Shown here piece after piece: positions 17,104-26,234 of a stretch of 64,000 nt of DNA. The stretch is from Novosphingobium percolationis (lineage in GTDB: Bacteria; Pseudomonadota; Alphaproteobacteria; Sphingomonadales; Sphingomonadaceae). The translations under genes and the position numbers were made by a program. Position 1 is the stretch's first letter. Each line of letters begins with the position of its first letter. The stretch is from positions 186,001 through 250,000 of the forward strand of contig NZ_JAILYM010000004.1 of assembly GCF_020179425.1 (NCBI RefSeq), given 5' to 3'. Under the pieces are notes generated by a model. That model was given only the letters and a program-made list of their open reading frames with translations, was not told the origin of the DNA and searched no databases.

Positions 17104-18780
17104 TCAGCCCTTGCGCCCCTCGCGGATGGCGAAGTCGCCGCGGCGGCGCACCGGGATCACCAGCGTGCACTGCACCCCGTCTGGATCAAAGCGCAGGTCC
17201 ACCGGATTGCGCAATTCGTGCGCCACGATCTTTTCGATCAGGTCGGTGCCGAAGCCGCGCTTGCGCCGCGCCTGCGGGTCGAGCGTCGGCCCGCCAGTCT
17301 CGCGCCAGCGGATGCGCGCGCGATCCTCGCCCACCCGTTCCCAGCGCACCAACACGCGCCCATCAGGCACGCTCAGCGCCCCGTACTTGGCGGCGTTGGT
17401 CGCCAGCTCATGAACGGCAAGGCCCAGCGACAGCGCATCGTTGGGGGCCAGTTCCACGTCCGCGCCCTCCATCTCGACATGCGGGTCCGCCCCGTGCGCG
17501 TAAGGCGCGAGTTCGGCTTCCAGCACCAGCCGGATCGGGGTCGTGCCCCATTCGGACTGCGTCAGTAGGTCATGCGTCGCCGACAGCGCGCGGATGCGTC
17601 CTTCAAGGCTCGCCGCGAAATCGTCGAGCCCGGTGGCGCGCCGCCGCGTCAGCGCGATGATCGACAGCACGTTGGCCAGCGTGTTCTTGACGCGGTGATT
17701 CAGTTCGCGGGTCAATGAATTGCGGATCGAGGATTGCTGCTCGAACCAGGCAAGCGCGATGCGGTCCTCCACCGCCTGCTGCGTCAACAGGCGCGCCAGC
17801 ACCAGCAGCAGCGTGGCGACGAGCAAGCCGAACAGCAGCGTCATCACCGACATCATGCTCAGGATGTCCGACGCAGGCGCTTCCACCTGCACCACCCAGC
17901 GCCGCCCCGCCAGATCGACCGTGCGCTGGACCAGCCGCCCGGAGCGATCCTCCAGCTTCAACTCGGCCAGCAGCCGGCCCTGATCCACGCGCTCGTCGTA
18001 GACGCGAATGCCCACCGGACCGATGCGGTCGGTGTTGATCGCCGACTGCAGGAACTGCTGTCCGTTGAACGGGCTGTAGACGAATCCCCGCAAGGCGCGC
18101 GTGGTCGGCGCATAGACCGGCATGTAGATCAGGAAGCCTGGCGGACCTTTTCCCGCCCCCTCCTGCCGCAGCACGACCCGTCCCGAAGCGACGGGCCGGT
18201 TCAGCTCGGCCGCCTTGTTCATCGCTGCGCGCCGCACCGCTTCGGAATACATGTCGTAGCCCAGCGCCCGCCGATTGCGCGGCGTTTCGGGTTCCAGGTA
18301 CATGATCGGGGTGGCAAAGGGCGTGTCCTGTGCCAGTGCCGGGGTCACCGTGAAATCGGTGACGCCCCCTCGCCGCATCACGTCCTCGACCATCGGGATA
18401 TCGTCCCGATTGACCTTCATCGCCCACCCGATCCCGTCCGAGCCCACGTAGTTCCCGTCGAGCTGAAGCTGGTGGATGAAGGTACGGAACACCGGCGCCG
18501 CAACCATCTGCTGCGTGGCGAACAGTGCAGCGCTCGAACGCAGGTAGGCCGCGTTCGCGTTGGAGCGTCGCTCCAGGCCCGAAGCGACCGCCTGCGCCGT
18601 CTGCGCCAGTTGCGCGACCTCGCGCTGGGTCTCGGCCCGCTCGATCGCGAACACGCTGAGCGCCGTCACCGCCATGGTCAGCACGAAGATGCCGATCGGC
18701 AGAGCCCGGGGAAACCGTTCGTACCAGCGAGGGCTCAGATTCTTCTGGGAGAGCAGCTTCTCCACGTCGCCGTCTTTCAC
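17104..18780 (-). CDS. CHASE-domain sensor histidine kinase, HisKA_2/HWE type (PhyK/PhyP-like)
   Basis: A membrane sensor kinase placed between phyR and nepR-ecfG, where the cognate PhyR kinase/phosphatase gene is usually found. Layout: one membrane helix (IGIFVLTMAVTALSVFAI), a periplasmic CHASE-type domain of about 220 residues, a second helix (MTLLFGLLVATLLLVLARLL), a HisKA_2 domain with ELNHRVKNTLANVLSI holding the phospho-histidine, and an ATPase domain with HELATNAAKYGAL and a glycine-rich end. I chose GTG 18780, next to GGAGG; an ATG at 18924 would overlap the nepR promoter and has no ribosome site. PhyR as partner is inferred from location and family. Confidence 0.88.
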   Translation of the reverse strand: MKDGDVEKLLSQKNLSPRWYERFPRALPIGIFVLTMAVTALSVFAIERAETQREVAQLAQTAQAVASGLERRSNANAAYLRSSAALFATQQMVAAPVFRTFIHQLQLDGNYVGSDGIGWAMKVNRDDIPMVEDVMRRGGVTDFTVTPALAQDTPFATPIMYLEPETPRNRRALGYDMYSEAVRRAAMNKAAELNRPVASGRVVLRQEGAGKGPPGFLIYMPVYAPTTRALRGFVYSPFNGQQFLQSAINTDRIGPVGIRVYDERVDQGRLLAELKLEDRSGRLVQRTVDLAGRRWVVQVEAPASDILSMMSVMTLLFGLLVATLLLVLARLLTQQAVEDRIALAWFEQQSSIRNSLTRELNHRVKNTLANVLSIIALTRRRATGLDDFAASLEGRIRALSATHDLLTQSEWGTTPIRLVLEAELAPYAHGADPHVEMEGADVELAPNDALSLGLAVHELATNAAKYGALSVPDGRVLVRWERVGEDRARIRWRETGGPTLDPQARRKRGFGTDLIEKIVAHELRNPVDLRFDPDGVQCTLVIPVRRRGDFAIREGRKG

Positions 18781-18880
18781 CCTCCAGTCGCGACGACCGC
18801 CCCGAAGCGCCGCCCATGACGATACCGCTATGACATGCGGGGATAAATCACGCCAGATGCAGGCGCGTGAGTCTTTTCGG

Positions 18881-18905
18881 GGAACCACCGGGCAGGGTTT
18901 TCGTT
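18881..18905 (+). promoter_or_regulatory. EcfG-type promoter of nepR-ecfG
   Basis: GGAAC at 18881-18885 and CGTT at 18902-18905 are separated by 16 bases, about 140 bases before the nepR start. The expected effect is autoregulation of the anti-sigma/sigma pair. On the opposite strand GGAAC (18907-18903), 16 bases and GGTT (18886-18883) form a one-mismatch copy pointing to the kinase gene. Confidence 0.72.
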
Positions 18906-19047
18906 CCTTGTCCAACACCGACATGTGGCGGCTGGCTTGGAAGGCGGCGCATGACGTATGCAGCCTTTGGTCGCGCGCGCCTTACGGACGGCGGATGCGG
19001 CCCTGTTAATCGCGACGCGCTTTGGGGGGGAGGCTTTGCCGGACCGA

Positions 19048-19230
19048 ATGTCAAACGAGAAGAAGCCGATGAAGACGACGACGGGCGCACGAGCGCGGAC
19101 CGGCGGCAAGGCCAGGTCTCCCGAATGGGCGACGGGCCTGAGGCGACTGTACGATTCGGTGGTCGAGGAACCACTGCCGGACAGCTTTGCCCAACTGCTC
19201 GATCAACTGGACAATCCCCCGCATGACTGA
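19048..19230 (+). CDS. nepR: Anti-sigma factor NepR
   Basis: NepR is a small protein that holds EcfG inactive until phosphorylated PhyR captures it. The 60-residue product has a basic, disordered start and the conserved two-helix core LRRLYDSVVEEPLPDSFAQLLDQLD. Start ATG 19048 is preferred; ATG 19066 is possible. Its stop overlaps the ecfG start (ecfG ATG at 19223), so translation is coupled, which keeps anti-sigma and sigma in step. An EcfG-type promoter lies upstream. Confidence 0.93.
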   Translation: MSNEKKPMKTTTGARARTGGKARSPEWATGLRRLYDSVVEEPLPDSFAQLLDQLDNPPHD

Positions 19231-19870
19231 TGCGCATTCCGGCACACCGCGCGACGGCGCAGCGCACGACGAGCCCACCGCCGCCGCGAGCCGCCCGCGC
19301 AACGCAGGGCCCGAGTTCAAGCGCGAGCTGACCGGCGTCATTCCTCACCTGCGCGCCTTTGCCCGCGGCCTTTGCGGCAGGCCCGATCTTGCCGACGATC
19401 TCGTGCAGGAAACGCTGCTCAAGGCCTGGGCCGCGCAGGACCGGTTCGAGCCGGGCACCTCGATGCGCGCGTGGACCTTCGTCATCCTGCGCAACGCCTA
19501 TCTCACCGACATGCGCCGCAACCGCTTCCGCGCGGACTACGACGAGACCGTGGCCGAACGCATCCTCGTCGCCCCCGCCGGGCAGGAAGGCCCGCTGCAC
19601 CTGTCCGACATGCACCGCGCGCTGCTCACGCTGCCCCCCGAACGGCGCGAGGCGCTGCTGCTCGTCGGCGCTGGCGGCTTCAGTTATGAAGAGGCCGCGC
19701 AGATCTGCCAGTGCGCCGTCGGCACCATCAAGAGCCGCGTCGGCCGCGCGCGCGCCACGCTGACGGCCATGATCGAGGGCGGACACATCCCCCGCCGCAG
19801 CACGGGCGATGCGATCGCCCACGATGCAATCATGGGCGAGCTTGACGATACGGTGCAGGCCGGATCCTGA
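19223..19870 (+). CDS. ecfG: General stress ECF sigma factor EcfG
   Basis: EcfG directs RNA polymerase to GGAAC-N16/17-CGTT promoters under general stress. The 215-residue protein has sigma2 (about residues 37-100, with DLADDLVQETLLKAW and the WTFVILRNAYLTDMRRNRFR recognition end) and sigma4 (about 135-190, with FSYEEAAQICQCAVGTIKSRVGRARATL as the helix-turn-helix). It lacks sigma3, as ECF factors do. The first 30 residues are polar and likely disordered. It overlaps nepR by 8 bases. Three matching promoters stand within 5 kb, including its own. Confidence 0.96.
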   Translation: MTDAHSGTPRDGAAHDEPTAAASRPRNAGPEFKRELTGVIPHLRAFARGLCGRPDLADDLVQETLLKAWAAQDRFEPGTSMRAWTFVILRNAYLTDMRRNRFRADYDETVAERILVAPAGQEGPLHLSDMHRALLTLPPERREALLLVGAGGFSYEEAAQICQCAVGTIKSRVGRARATLTAMIEGGHIPRRSTGDAIAHDAIMGELDDTVQAGS

Positions 19871-19992
19871 TCGCCGCGCCGGGCCTGCCCTTGCGGGCGC
19901 TCGGCCATCTTCCGACTTTCGAAGGCCTTGCTTCGCCCCGCCTTGCAGGTGCACAGGTGGCGAACCTGCCCACCTGAAAGCCTTGACCCAGC

Positions 19993-21162
19993 GTGGATCC
20001 TGAAGACACCCCGTCCCTGCCCAGCACCGTCGCCCCGACAGGTCCGGTCGATGCGCGCGCGCGCCTGCAATCGGCGATCCTGCTGGTGCTGGGCATCGGC
20101 CTGTTCCTTGCCCTGCCTTTCGTGCTGTCGATCGGCTCGGTGGTGTTCCTGCCGCCGGTGACGGCGATGATCTTCACCATCGTGCTGTCGCCGATGGCCG
20201 ACCGGCTCGTGCGGCTCGGCCTGCCCAACATGCTCGCCTCGTTCCTTGCCATCCTGGCGATGATCGCGGTGATCGTGATGGCGCTGTCGCTGATCCTGCA
20301 ACCGGCCTTCGTGATGGTCGATCAGGTGCCCTCGCTGGTGCGGCAGGTCAGCCAGCGTTTTGCCGAAGTGCGCGGCAACCTGTCGTGGATCTCGGACATC
20401 AACCGCCAGCTCGCGCGGCTTTCGGGCCGCTCCGCGCGCGAAGTCGTGCTCGCAAGCCCCTCGGTGATCGAACAGGTCGCTTTCGCCACGCCCAGCGTGG
20501 TGCTGGAAACGCTGCTGACGTTCCTGATGACGTTCTTCATGATCGAATCGCGCATCCGCATGAAGCGGCGCCTGCTGCTCGATCGGCACAACTTCGGCGC
20601 GTCGGTCCGCATCGCGCGGGTCATGCGCGCGGTGCAGGACCGCGTGGCGAGCTATATCCTCACCGTCGCGCAGATCAATTTCGCGGTCGGCGTGATCGTG
20701 GCGGCGGGCGCATGGGGCTGGGGCCTTGCCGCGCCGATCATGTGGGGCGGCCTTGCCTTCGTACTCAATTTCCTGCCCTATCTGGGACCGCTGGTGCTAA
20801 TGGGGCTGCTGGCGCTGGTCGGCCTCGGCACCGCCAGCACGGTCGCGATGGGGCTGGTGCCGATGCTGCTGTTTCTGGGGCTGCACGCGGTCGAATCGAA
20901 CGTCGTCACGCCCTCGATCCTCGGCGCGCGCTTCACGCTCAACCCGGTCTCGATCCTGATCGCGATCAGCTATTTCTCGTGGATCTGGGGTGTGCTCGGC
21001 GCACTGCTGTCGGTGCCGATCCTGCTCACGCTCTCGGCCTTCGTCGAACACCTCGGCCGGCCCAACATCGTGGGCTTCCTGTTCGGCGAGCCGCTGTTCG
21101 ATCCGCCGGTGGCGGTATCGAGCGATGCCGACGCTTCCGCAACGGAAGCGCCGACACCGTAA
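19993..21162 (+). CDS. AI-2E/PerM family membrane protein
   Basis: A 389-residue membrane protein of the AI-2E transporter (PerM/YdiK/TqsA) family. It has N-terminal paired helices, a polar central segment (about residues 110-160), then four to five helices. NFLPYLGPLVLMGL and the C-terminal GVLGALLSVPILLTLSAFVEHL are family hallmarks. Members export autoinducer-2 or act as Na+/H+ antiporters, so the substrate cannot be given. Start GTG 19993. It converges on sodB. Confidence 0.85.
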   Translation: MDPEDTPSLPSTVAPTGPVDARARLQSAILLVLGIGLFLALPFVLSIGSVVFLPPVTAMIFTIVLSPMADRLVRLGLPNMLASFLAILAMIAVIVMALSLILQPAFVMVDQVPSLVRQVSQRFAEVRGNLSWISDINRQLARLSGRSAREVVLASPSVIEQVAFATPSVVLETLLTFLMTFFMIESRIRMKRRLLLDRHNFGASVRIARVMRAVQDRVASYILTVAQINFAVGVIVAAGAWGWGLAAPIMWGGLAFVLNFLPYLGPLVLMGLLALVGLGTASTVAMGLVPMLLFLGLHAVESNVVTPSILGARFTLNPVSILIAISYFSWIWGVLGALLSVPILLTLSAFVEHLGRPNIVGFLFGEPLFDPPVAVSSDADASATEAPTP

Positions 21163-21168
21163 TCAGGC

Positions 21169-21783
21169 TCAGGCCGGATAGGTCCAGAGCGTGCCGCGCG
21201 AAAGGTTCTCGGCGGCGAAGGCCCAGTTCAGGCGGCCGTCGATAACCTGCTTCAGATAGTCCGGGCGCAGGTTCTTGTAGTCGACGTAGTAGGCGTGTTC
21301 CCACAGGTCGATTACCAGCAGCGGGTTGCCCGACAGGTCGGCGTAGCTGGCTGCGTCGTGGGTCTGTTCGACCGACAGCTTGCCGTCCTTGGCCACCAGC
21401 CACACCCAGCCCGAAGCGAAGTGCGCCGTCCCTTGCGCGGCGAGTTCGGCCTTCAGCGCATCGAGCGAGCCGAACGAGGCGTCGATCGCGGCAGCCAGGT
21501 CGCCTTCGGGGGCGGACGCCTCGGCAGTCAGGCTGTGCCAGTAGAAACCGTGGTTCCACGTCTGCGCGGCGTTGTTGAACAGACCGTTGTCGCCCTTGGC
21601 CACGGCGGCGTCGACGATCGCTTCGAGGCTTGCATCGGCAAGGTCGGTGCCTTCGATCGCAGCGTTGGTCTTCACGACATAGGCGTTGTGGTGCTTGCCA
21701 TGGTGGGTCTGCAGGGTGGTCGCGGACACGACGGGTTCAAGCGCGGTGTCGGCATAGGGCAGCGGCAGCAGGGTAATGGCCAT
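21169..21783 (-). CDS. sodB: Superoxide dismutase, Fe/Mn type (Fe-like)
   Basis: This enzyme converts superoxide to hydrogen peroxide and oxygen in the cytoplasm. The 204-residue protein has metal ligands at the expected places: His in THHGKHHNAY, His in WNHGFYWHSL, and Asp/His in VIDLWEHAYYVDYKN. FNNAAQTWNH and the Gln at that place are more typical of Fe than Mn enzymes. ATG 21783 follows GGAG at 6 bases. The next minus-strand gene upstream is the DAACS symporter, 158 bases away. Confidence 0.95.
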   Translation of the reverse strand: MAITLLPLPYADTALEPVVSATTLQTHHGKHHNAYVVKTNAAIEGTDLADASLEAIVDAAVAKGDNGLFNNAAQTWNHGFYWHSLTAEASAPEGDLAAAIDASFGSLDALKAELAAQGTAHFASGWVWLVAKDGKLSVEQTHDAASYADLSGNPLLVIDLWEHAYYVDYKNLRPDYLKQVIDGRLNWAFAAENLSRGTLWTYPA

Positions 21784-21941
21784 GTCAGCTCCATTCATTG
21801 GTCAGTGCTTGGCGGACCAACGCCCTTGTCGGGCATCGGTTGCCGCCAGCGCCTAAGCGCTGCACCGCAGCGGTCCAGCAAGTTTTTTGAATAGGGATCA
21901 AAGGAAATAGCGATTATTGCAGTGCGGCACGGACCGCCGCA

Positions 21942-23273
21942 TCAATCGCCCGCTTCGTCGTCCCCGGTGCCGATGGCATGCGCACTTTCGGGCATGCCCC
22001 GATCGACCGCGGCGGTCACCGCCACGTCCATCGTCACGTTGCCCAGCGTGCGCATCAGGTCGGGCAGCACTTCCACTGCGACGAGCAGCGCCAGCGGCCC
22101 CACCGGCACCCCCATGGCGATGGCGATCGGGCCCACCGAGGCGACATAGCTGATCGTGCCAGGCAGGCTGACCGAGCTGAGCGACACCAGCACCGCCATG
22201 ATCCAGCCCGAAACGATCATGCCCGCGCTCAATTCCACCCCGTACCAGTGCGCGACATAGACAACGACGGCAAGGTTCATCGCCGGGCTGGTGGCGCGGA
22301 ACAGCGCGACCGCCAGCGGCATGACGAACTCCGAGGTCGAATCGCGCACCCCCAGCTTGCGACAGGCGCCCAGCATCGCGGGCAGAGAGGCGAGCGAGGA
22401 CTGCGTCGAAAGCGCAAAGACCTGCACCGGCACCATCGCGCGGGCAAAGGCGCCCAACGGCTTGCGCGCCAGCAGCGCCGCCAGCGGATAGCCCGCCAGC
22501 CACACCACCGACCCGGTCAGCACCACCACCAGCACGTAATGCGCCAGCGCGCCGATCGCCGCCGCGCCGGTCTTGGCCGACACCGTCAGGCTCAGCGCCA
22601 GCACGCCGACGGGCGCCGCCGCCAGCACCCAGCCGATCACCACCAGCATGGCCGAGGCGACGGCAGCAAAGAACGTCGCCAGCAGGTCGCGCTGGTGCGC
22701 CGCCAGCCGGGTGCTGGCCATGGCGAACACCGACACGAACAGGATCATCGGCAACATGCGGTCGTTGGCCACCGCATCGAACACGTTGGTCGGCACGATC
22801 GACTTCAGGTAATCGGCCATGCCCGGCACCGGGCCAGACGCCGCCGCGCCGCCCAGGCTGCCGCGCAGCGCCTCGCCCGCCGCGCCCGGAATGGGCAGCA
22901 GGTCGAGCAGCAGCGGCGTCACCGTCAGCGACATCGCCGCGCTGAAGCCCAGCACCAGCAGGAACAGGCCCAGGCTGCGCCGGGCGAGCGCGCCGGCACT
23001 GGCGGTGGCAACGGTCTGGACCACGCCGGTGAACAGCAGCGCCGCCACCAGCGGCACGATCGTCGCCTGCAACGCGCGCAACCACAGGTCCCCCACCGGC
23101 TCGGCCACGGCCAGCACGGCGGGCAGCGCGTTGGGCGCCGCGAAAGCCAGGGCAAGACCGCCGAGCAACCCGGCAGCCAGCGCCGCGAACGTCCACAGCG
23201 CCGATACCTGCGCAATCGGCGGTAGCGCGAGGGATGGGGACATGGACGACTTTTCAGCCAAAGGTAAACGCAT
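21942..23273 (-). CDS. Dicarboxylate/amino acid:cation symporter (DAACS family)
   Basis: A 443-residue secondary transporter of the GltP/DctA/SLC1 family. It has about eight membrane helices and two re-entrant loops. The first loop carries the serine-rich motif [14 protein letters not shown], and the helix-seven region [21 protein letters not shown] stands at the place of the NMDGT-type motif, changed to SPAMN. The altered motif suggests an atypical substrate. Alternative start ATG 23243 (MSPSLAL) would remove ten residues. Confidence 0.83.
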   Translation of the reverse strand: MRLPLAEKSSMSPSLALPPIAQVSALWTFAALAAGLLGGLALAFAAPNALPAVLAVAEPVGDLWLRALQATIVPLVAALLFTGVVQTVATASAGALARRSLGLFLLVLGFSAAMSLTVTPLLLDLLPIPGAAGEALRGSLGGAAASGPVPGMADYLKSIVPTNVFDAVANDRMLPMILFVSVFAMASTRLAAHQRDLLATFFAAVASAMLVVIGWVLAAAPVGVLALSLTVSAKTGAAAIGALAHYVLVVVLTGSVVWLAGYPLAALLARKPLGAFARAMVPVQVFALSTQSSLASLPAMLGACRKLGVRDSTSEFVMPLAVALFRATSPAMNLAVVVYVAHWYGVELSAGMIVSGWIMAVLVSLSSVSLPGTISYVASVGPIAIAMGVPVGPLALLVAVEVLPDLMRTLGNVTMDVAVTAAVDRGMPESAHAIGTGDDEAGD

Positions 23274-23357
23274 CTTGAGGTGACATTAGCTATGGCCCGC
23301 GACATAGCAACGCCCGCGCGCCAACAAGGGCGGCGGCAAGACGGGATTCTGATTGCG

Positions 23358-24698
23358 ATGGGACGCAAGTTCTTCGGCACCGACGGCATTCGCGGACGCA
23401 CCAACGCAGGCGTGATGACGGCGGCAACGGCGATGAAGGTCGGCCAGGCCGCCGGCACCTACTTCCTGCGTGGCGCCCACCGCCACCGCGTGGTGATTGG
23501 CAAGGACACGCGCCTGTCGGGCTACATGCTCGAAAACGCGATGACGGCCGGATTCACCAGCGTCGGCATGGACGTGGTGCTGCTGGGCCCCATGCCCACG
23601 CCTGCGGTGGCGATGCTCACGCGCGAGATGCGCGCCGACGTCGGCGTGATGATCTCGGCCAGCCACAACCCGTTCGAGGACAACGGCATCAAGCTGTTCG
23701 GCCCCGATGGCTTCAAGCTGTCGGACGAGGACGAACTGGCGATCGAGGCGATGCTCGAACAGGACCTGCCGCTGGCCCAGAGCGAGGACGTCGGTCGCGC
23801 CCGCCGCATCGAGGACGCGCGCGGGCGCTACATTCACGCGGTCAAGGGCAGCCTGCCGCACAATGTCCGATTGGATGGCCTGCGCATCGTCGTCGATTGC
23901 GCGCATGGCGCGGCCTACCACGTCGCGCCGTCGGCGCTGTGGGAGCTGGGCGCCGAAGTGATCGCCATCGGCGTCGAACCCAACGGCAAGAACATCAACG
24001 CCGGCGTCGGCTCGACCCACCTCGACGCGATCAAGGCCAAGGTGCGCGAAGTGCGCGCCGACATCGGCATTGCATTGGATGGCGATGCCGACCGGCTGAT
24101 CGTGGTCGATGAAAAGGGCCAGACCGTCGATGGCGACCAGATCATGGCGCTGATCGGCACCCGCCTTGCCGCTGCGGGACAGCTGCGCGGCGGCGGCGTG
24201 GTGGCGACGGTGATGTCGAACCTCGGCCTCGAACGCTACCTCAAGTCCAAGGGACTGGAGCTGGTCCGCACCGCCGTCGGTGACCGCCACGTGCTTGAAA
24301 AGATGCGTGAAGGCGGCTTCAACGTGGGTGGCGAGCAGTCGGGCCACATGATCCTGACCGACCACGGCACGACCGGCGACGGCACCGTGGCGGCGCTGCA
24401 GGTGCTGGCCGCGCTGGTCGCCTCGGGCCAGCCGGCGAGCGAGACGCTGCACTTGTTCGATGCCGTCCCGCAGCTGCTCAAGAACGTGCGCTTTGCAGGC
24501 GGCAAGCCGCTGGAAAACGAGACCGTCCAACAGGTCATCGCCGAGGCGGAGGCCCAGCTTTCCGGGCGCGGCCGGCTGGTGATCCGCCCTTCTGGCACCG
24601 AGCCGGTGATCCGCGTCATGGCCGAAGGCGACGATGCCGACGAAGTGGAAGAGGTGGTCGATCGCATCTGCAACGCGGTGCGCAAGGCCGCGTCCTGA
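23358..24698 (+). CDS. glmM: Phosphoglucosamine mutase GlmM
   Basis: GlmM converts glucosamine-6-phosphate to glucosamine-1-phosphate for UDP-GlcNAc, peptidoglycan and LPS. The 446-residue length is normal. It starts with [13 protein letters not shown]. The active phosphoserine is in [13 protein letters not shown], the metal loop is DGDADRL, the sugar loop GGEQSGHMI, and the phosphate-binding loop [12 protein letters not shown] at the C-terminus. ATG 23358 is chosen because it leaves the canonical N-terminus. The DUF1272 gene follows after 64 bases. Confidence 0.97.
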   Translation: MGRKFFGTDGIRGRTNAGVMTAATAMKVGQAAGTYFLRGAHRHRVVIGKDTRLSGYMLENAMTAGFTSVGMDVVLLGPMPTPAVAMLTREMRADVGVMISASHNPFEDNGIKLFGPDGFKLSDEDELAIEAMLEQDLPLAQSEDVGRARRIEDARGRYIHAVKGSLPHNVRLDGLRIVVDCAHGAAYHVAPSALWELGAEVIAIGVEPNGKNINAGVGSTHLDAIKAKVREVRADIGIALDGDADRLIVVDEKGQTVDGDQIMALIGTRLAAAGQLRGGGVVATVMSNLGLERYLKSKGLELVRTAVGDRHVLEKMREGGFNVGGEQSGHMILTDHGTTGDGTVAALQVLAALVASGQPASETLHLFDAVPQLLKNVRFAGGKPLENETVQQVIAEAEAQLSGRGRLVIRPSGTEPVIRVMAEGDDADEVEEVVDRICNAVRKAAS

Positions 24699-24762
24699 AC
24701 GACACCTAAAGCGACCTGAACGATACCTGGAGGCGTCCGAGGCGCACCAAAGGGGACCCGAA

Positions 24763-24993
24763 ATGCTGGAAATGCGGCCCGATTGCGAACGTTGCGGAAC
24801 CCTGCTCCCGGCCGAGGCGCCGGGCGCGTTCATCTGCTCGTTCGAATGCACCTTCTGCGCCGAATGCGCCGACGATCTCGATGATCGCTGCCCCAATTGC
24901 GGCGGCGAGCTGATGGACCGCCCCACCCGCGCCAAGGCGCTCCATGCCAAGCATCCGCCTTCGACCGAGCGCCGCTTCAAGGACGCGCCATGA
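24763..24993 (+). CDS. DUF1272 small zinc-ribbon-like protein
   Basis: A 76-residue cysteine-rich protein. Cysteine pairs CERC, CSFECTFCAEC and CPNC fit a treble-clef or two zinc-binding knuckles, the pattern of DUF1272. The tail is basic and disordered. ATG 24763 follows AAAGGGG. Its last codon overlaps the thiD start (ATGA), so the two are translated together. The function of DUF1272 proteins is not known. Confidence 0.85.
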   Translation: MLEMRPDCERCGTLLPAEAPGAFICSFECTFCAECADDLDDRCPNCGGELMDRPTRAKALHAKHPPSTERRFKDAP

Positions 24994-25736
24994 CGCCGCC
25001 GCGCATCCTGTCGATCGCGGGGTCGGACAGTTCGGGCGGCGCGGGAATCCAGGCCGACATCAAGACCATCACGATGCTGGGCGGCTATGCCATGACCGCG
25101 ATCTGCGCGCTGACCGCGCAGGACACCACCGGCGTATCGATGGTCGCGGCCTCCAGCGCTGCGATGGTCGCCGCGCAGATCGATGCCTGCGTGGGCGATA
25201 TCGGGGTGGATGCGGTCAAGATCGGGATGCTGGGTTCGCCCGACATCGCCGAAGTGGTGGCCGAGCGGCTGGCAGGCCTTGGCGTGCCGATCGTGTTCGA
25301 TCCCGTCATGATCGCCACCAGCGGCGCGGCGCTGGCCGATGCAGCCACGATCGCCGCGTTCGAGCGGCTGATGGCGCTGGCCACGCTGACCACGCCCAAC
25401 GTGCCCGAACTGGCCGCGCTGGGCGGCGATGCGGCGATGGCCCGGCGCGGCATCGCCTATCTCGCCAAGGGCGGGGACGCCGATGGTGCGGAGGTCATCG
25501 ACCGGCTGGTCATGCCGGGCGAAGCCGAGCGCTGCTGGACCGCGCCGCGCATCGCCACGCGCCACACCCACGGCACCGGCTGCACGCTGTCGAGCGCAAT
25601 CGCCACGCTGCTGGGCATGGGCCTGCCGATCGACGAAGCGGTGGAAGACGCGCGCGAGTTCGTGCGCGCCGCCTTGCTGGCCGCCCCCGGCTTCGGCAAG
25701 GGCCACGGGCCGCTGGGGCACCAGGCGGTACGGTAA
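24990..25736 (+). CDS. thiD: Hydroxymethylpyrimidine kinase/phosphomethylpyrimidine kinase ThiD
   Basis: ThiD phosphorylates HMP and HMP-phosphate for thiamine biosynthesis. The 248-residue ribokinase-fold protein begins ILSIAGSDSSGGAGIQADIKT, holds FDPVMIATSG, and near the end HTHGTGCTLSSAIA with the catalytic Cys/anion hole. The segment before the HTHGTGC motif (LAKGGDADGAEVID) has LAKGG instead of the usual VKGGH. It overlaps the DUF1272 gene by 4 bases. No other thi gene is nearby. Confidence 0.93.
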   Translation: MTPPRILSIAGSDSSGGAGIQADIKTITMLGGYAMTAICALTAQDTTGVSMVAASSAAMVAAQIDACVGDIGVDAVKIGMLGSPDIAEVVAERLAGLGVPIVFDPVMIATSGAALADAATIAAFERLMALATLTTPNVPELAALGGDAAMARRGIAYLAKGGDADGAEVIDRLVMPGEAERCWTAPRIATRHTHGTGCTLSSAIATLLGMGLPIDEAVEDAREFVRAALLAAPGFGKGHGPLGHQAVR

Positions 25737-25807
25737 CACGAAATTCTTAGCTGTTACGGGGCCTTACTTATAGAACCGAACGGCTATCTTTACGATAATA
25801 TATCCGA

Positions 25808-25823
25808 TTCGGTCCGCACCGAA
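25808..25823. promoter_or_regulatory. Inverted repeat TTCGGT-CCGC-ACCGAA upstream of the small hypothetical gene
   Basis: Perfect 6-bp halves around a 4-base spacer, with a further ACCGAAC half 30 bases upstream. It lies in an AT-richer stretch before the 105-residue gene. It may be an operator; no regulator is known. Confidence 0.3.
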
Positions 25824-25904
25824 CGTCCGCCCGGCCACTCCGGGCGCGACGTCTTGGCTCGCGGGATCGATCAATTCGAGGTGATGCGAACGACGGAGGC
25901 GCCC

Positions 25905-26222
25905 ATGCCCCACTCCCGCCTGATGACAGCCGCCGACCGATTGCGCCGCGTCACCGACGGCCTGTCCGACCCGCACGATATCCAGGTCGTACAGGGCTAT
26001 CTCGACGATCTGGAACGGCTGGCCCGCTGCGAATTGGCGATCGTCGACGTGCCTGCCGCCACGCGCAAGGACCAGCTCGGCGAACGCACGGCTGTCCTTG
26101 GCGCGATGCTGCGCAAGACCTTCCAACTCCGGCCCGAAGTGCCGTTTCTCGACCTGCTGACCGATCTCGACGCGCTGGAGGACGAGGCTCCCACCCCGGG
26201 TTCTGATCGGCGTCTCTGCTGA
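25905..26222 (+). CDS. Hypothetical protein, 105 aa
   Basis: I do not recognise this protein. It is predicted to be mostly helical, soluble and moderately acidic at the C-terminus. ATG 25905 has GGAGG six bases upstream, so I chose it over ATG 25884. The sequence MTAADRLRRVTDGLSDPHDIQVVQGYLDDLERLA looks like a helical hairpin. It converges on the LOG-family gene with a 12-base gap. Confidence 0.6.
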   Translation: MPHSRLMTAADRLRRVTDGLSDPHDIQVVQGYLDDLERLARCELAIVDVPAATRKDQLGERTAVLGAMLRKTFQLRPEVPFLDLLTDLDALEDEAPTPGSDRRLC

Positions 26223-26234
26223 GGATGCCGACCT

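Noticed and set aside
17164..17176. TGCACTGCA core like the phasin boxes
   Set aside because: It lies inside the kinase coding region and is explained by codons; it only shows that the core occurs by chance.
21819..21843. Minus-strand GCAAC-N16-CGTT before sodB
   Set aside because: One mismatch in the key -35 element and no other support; too weak to call an EcfG promoter.
23286..25739. 817-codon minus-strand frame
   Set aside because: Antisense to glmM, the DUF1272 gene and thiD, which are all clear families; composition is typical of a shadow frame.
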